This document shows positions 5,105 to 6,506 of a stretch of DNA of 6,506 bases, in pieces. The notes under the pieces were generated by a model. The model was not told where the DNA came from, did not search any database, and saw only the letters and a program-made list of their open reading frames with translations. The translations under genes were made by a program, and so were the position numbers. Each line of letters begins with the position of its first letter. Within the stretch, counting starts at the first letter, position 1. The stretch covers positions 1-6,506 of the forward strand of contig CAMDBY010000097.1 of the NCBI GenBank assembly GCA_945889575.1, read 5' to 3'. The stretch is from Bifidobacterium breve (lineage in GTDB: Bacteria > Actinomycetota > Acidimicrobiia > Acidimicrobiales > Ilumatobacteraceae).

Positions 5105-6506
5105 TTATGAGCTGGCGCAATTCAGCACATTGATAATCGAGACGATGTTCATTGCGGGAGAAGGGGCGATCACCACAACCTGTGTGGGAACGTAGGACGG
5201 CTGCGCCCACTGGTTCGCCAAGGGCAGTTTACAATTGATTGGTATGCCAGACACGGGTTGTGGAAGCGGCAGTGTTGACGATTCAGTGATCGTGCAGGTG
5301 CTACCAACCGGAATATCGTTCACAATCACCGGTGTGGATGACGCATTGATTGAGAAGGTGAGGGTCGGTCCGCCAGGAACACTGCAGGAGACAGTCACGG
5401 GAAACAACGCACCAACGGGTAATACGTCTCCAGAATTATTTGTAACCGACTTCCTCACTGTCAGGCTGTTGGTATTCAATACCGGCGCACAAATCTCGCT
5501 TTTCAGCGTATTTGGGTTCGGACTGTTGTTGTACCAGTTCGTTGTTCCCGTCGGCAAGATGCCGGCGAAGCCGCGGTTGCAGGTCTGATTGGGCGTGTAG
5601 GGACCCTCCACCTCGAGCGACAGCGTGATTGTGCAACCTGCCGGAAAGCTAGAGATGCGCAATCGCGACTGACCTGGAACACCGTCCCAGTTCGTTAGCT
5701 GGTTTGGCGGAATGGAGCAATTGGAGGTTGCGTTGACGGAGCCCGGCACGATGGTCCCAGATGAAGGGGTAAAGAATTGGTCACCGAGAAACGGGCCATG
5801 CCAAGCACCTGAAATCATCTGACCCGTCAGCGCATCGCCTTGGTTAGTCACTACAACTGTGTAAGTGAGTGGTGACGGCCCTCCCGGTGCCCACGTCAGG
5901 TTCGGCAAGACACTCTTGTTGACGACAAATTTGTAGCACTTTGGCAACTTCAGACCTACCGTGCTCCAATTGGTGAGAGGTGATGTCGGCTGTGTAGCGC
6001 CGAAGGGAGAACTGGGGTTGTAGGTCGGCGATGGCGGCCACGGCACGTTCGGGTTGTAAAAGCGCGATACATCCATCAGCGCGAGGTTCTCGAGACGCGG
6101 GGTTACTGAACTCAGGCAATTGGGGTCGCCGGTCGCGGGCCGGGAGACCTTGATCTGCACGCTGCAGTTGAGTTGTGCACCTGAGGAAAAACTGATGGGT
6201 AAAGAGTTTTGAATGATCCGCGTTCCCTGCGACGGAAACGTGGTGTGCACAATTGATCCGGGAATCCAGGCTGGGTACCCCGACGAGAACGTGGGCACGG
6301 CCCCAGGCGAGCCACTGACGGAGCCCGACACGACGCCGCATGAGTATTTGTAGACGAAGGGTAATGAGGTCGCATAGTTTGGCTGAACGATCCGTACTGC
6401 GTCGATGAGCGTGCCAACGCTTACCGGTGTGGTACCGCCATTGCGATAGGTCACCGTGTATTTAATAGTTGTGCCGAAGTTGACCTTGGTTGTGGCAGTC
6501 GGGGGA
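5105..6506 (-). CDS. Secreted/surface protein with DUF11-like and DUF5979-like domains, C-terminal part
   Basis: The frame is open to the right edge, so the N-terminus with any signal peptide is outside; 466 residues lie in the window. Domain 1 (about 1-150) starts TTIKYTVTYRNGG, a DUF11-type repeat opening found in bacterial cell-surface proteins. A Pro/Ser-rich linker follows at about 153-180. Domain 2 (about 190-345) starts KCYKFVVNKSV and contains PLTYTVVVTNQGD, again DUF11-like. Domain 3 (about 345-460) has LTVRKSVTNNSGD, FPVTVSCSV and VNDIPVGSTCTITES, resembling DUF5979-type domains of actinobacterial surface proteins. Twelve cysteines are spread in apparent pairs over the domains, suggesting disulfides outside the cell. 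The C-terminus ends IINVLNCASS with no LPxTG motif, hydrophobic anchor or basic tail, so it is probably released, held non-covalently, or anchored by its N-terminus. The likely role is structural or adhesive, which is inference. The GTG at 6454 is internal, not a start. Confidence 0.75.
   Translation of the reverse strand, partial: PPTATTKVNFGTTIKYTVTYRNGGTTPVSVGTLIDAVRIVQPNYATSLPFVYKYSCGVVSGSVSGSPGAVPTFSSGYPAWIPGSIVHTTFPSQGTRIIQNSLPISFSSGAQLNCSVQIKVSRPATGDPNCLSSVTPRLENLALMDVSRFYNPNVPWPPSPTYNPSSPFGATQPTSPLTNWSTVGLKLPKCYKFVVNKSVLPNLTWAPGGPSPLTYTVVVTNQGDALTGQMISGAWHGPFLGDQFFTPSSGTIVPGSVNATSNCSIPPNQLTNWDGVPGQSRLRISSFPAGCTITLSLEVEGPYTPNQTCNRGFAGILPTGTTNWYNNSPNPNTLKSEICAPVLNTNSLTVRKSVTNNSGDVLPVGALFPVTVSCSVPGGPTLTFSINASSTPVIVNDIPVGSTCTITESSTLPLPQPVSGIPINCKLPLANQWAQPSYVPTQVVVIAPSPAMNIVSIINVLNCASS

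Noticed and set aside
5844..6341. 165-residue minus-strand open frame inside the surface protein gene
   Set aside because: It is out of frame with the DUF11-like repeats, and its Arg/His/Gln-rich composition is typical of a shadow frame.

Overview
The window reads as chromosomal DNA of a high-GC-lineage Gram-positive bacterium (Actinomycetota). An aquatic Acidimicrobiia-like organism of only moderate GC is my best guess. The basis is recalled resemblance, not a search: an actinobacterial-type group 2 sigma factor, a membrane protein with a WHDHRxHWM motif, a two-hotdog protein with an AYLTHP motif, and the front of a Tad/Flp pilus locus. Genes are packed tightly, and I see no rRNA, tRNA, CRISPR array, insertion sequence or phage gene.

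Layout. Positions 1-135 (minus) hold the N-terminal end of a CpaF/TadA-type pilus ATPase, cut by the left edge. Positions 141-776 (minus) hold a ParA/CpaE-like ATPase with an aberrant P-loop, 5 bp upstream of cpaF and probably coupled to it. Positions 830-1807 (minus) hold a D-2-hydroxyacid dehydrogenase that could be co-transcribed with the pilus genes. A 41-bp divergent gap (1808-1848) carries a perfect 7-bp inverted repeat and separates it from 1849-2823 (plus), an actinobacterial membrane protein of unknown function. Positions 2827-3765 (minus) hold a sigma-70 group 2 factor that converges on the membrane protein gene with a 3-bp gap. A second divergent gap, with a 6-bp inverted repeat at 3791-3810, leads to 3893-4234 (plus), a small antibiotic-biosynthesis-monooxygenase (ABM) domain protein. 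Four bp later comes the convergent end of a double-hotdog MaoC-like protein (minus, about 4239-5012), whose start codon is unclear. Upstream of it a short gap contains overlapping hairpins. From 5105 to the right edge (minus) runs the C-terminal part of a large secreted or surface protein built from DUF11-like and DUF5979-like beta domains.

How the genes may work together. The dehydrogenase, ParA/CpaE-like and CpaF genes lie head to tail and may form one transcript that leads into a pilus locus to the left. The other genes look like independent housekeeping or accessory units. I see no clear new multi-gene system. The most notable points are the ParA-like protein without the P-loop lysine, the symmetric divergent promoter region at 1808-1848, the histidine-rich motif membrane protein, and the hotdog protein that lacks both an obvious start codon and the hydratase aspartate.
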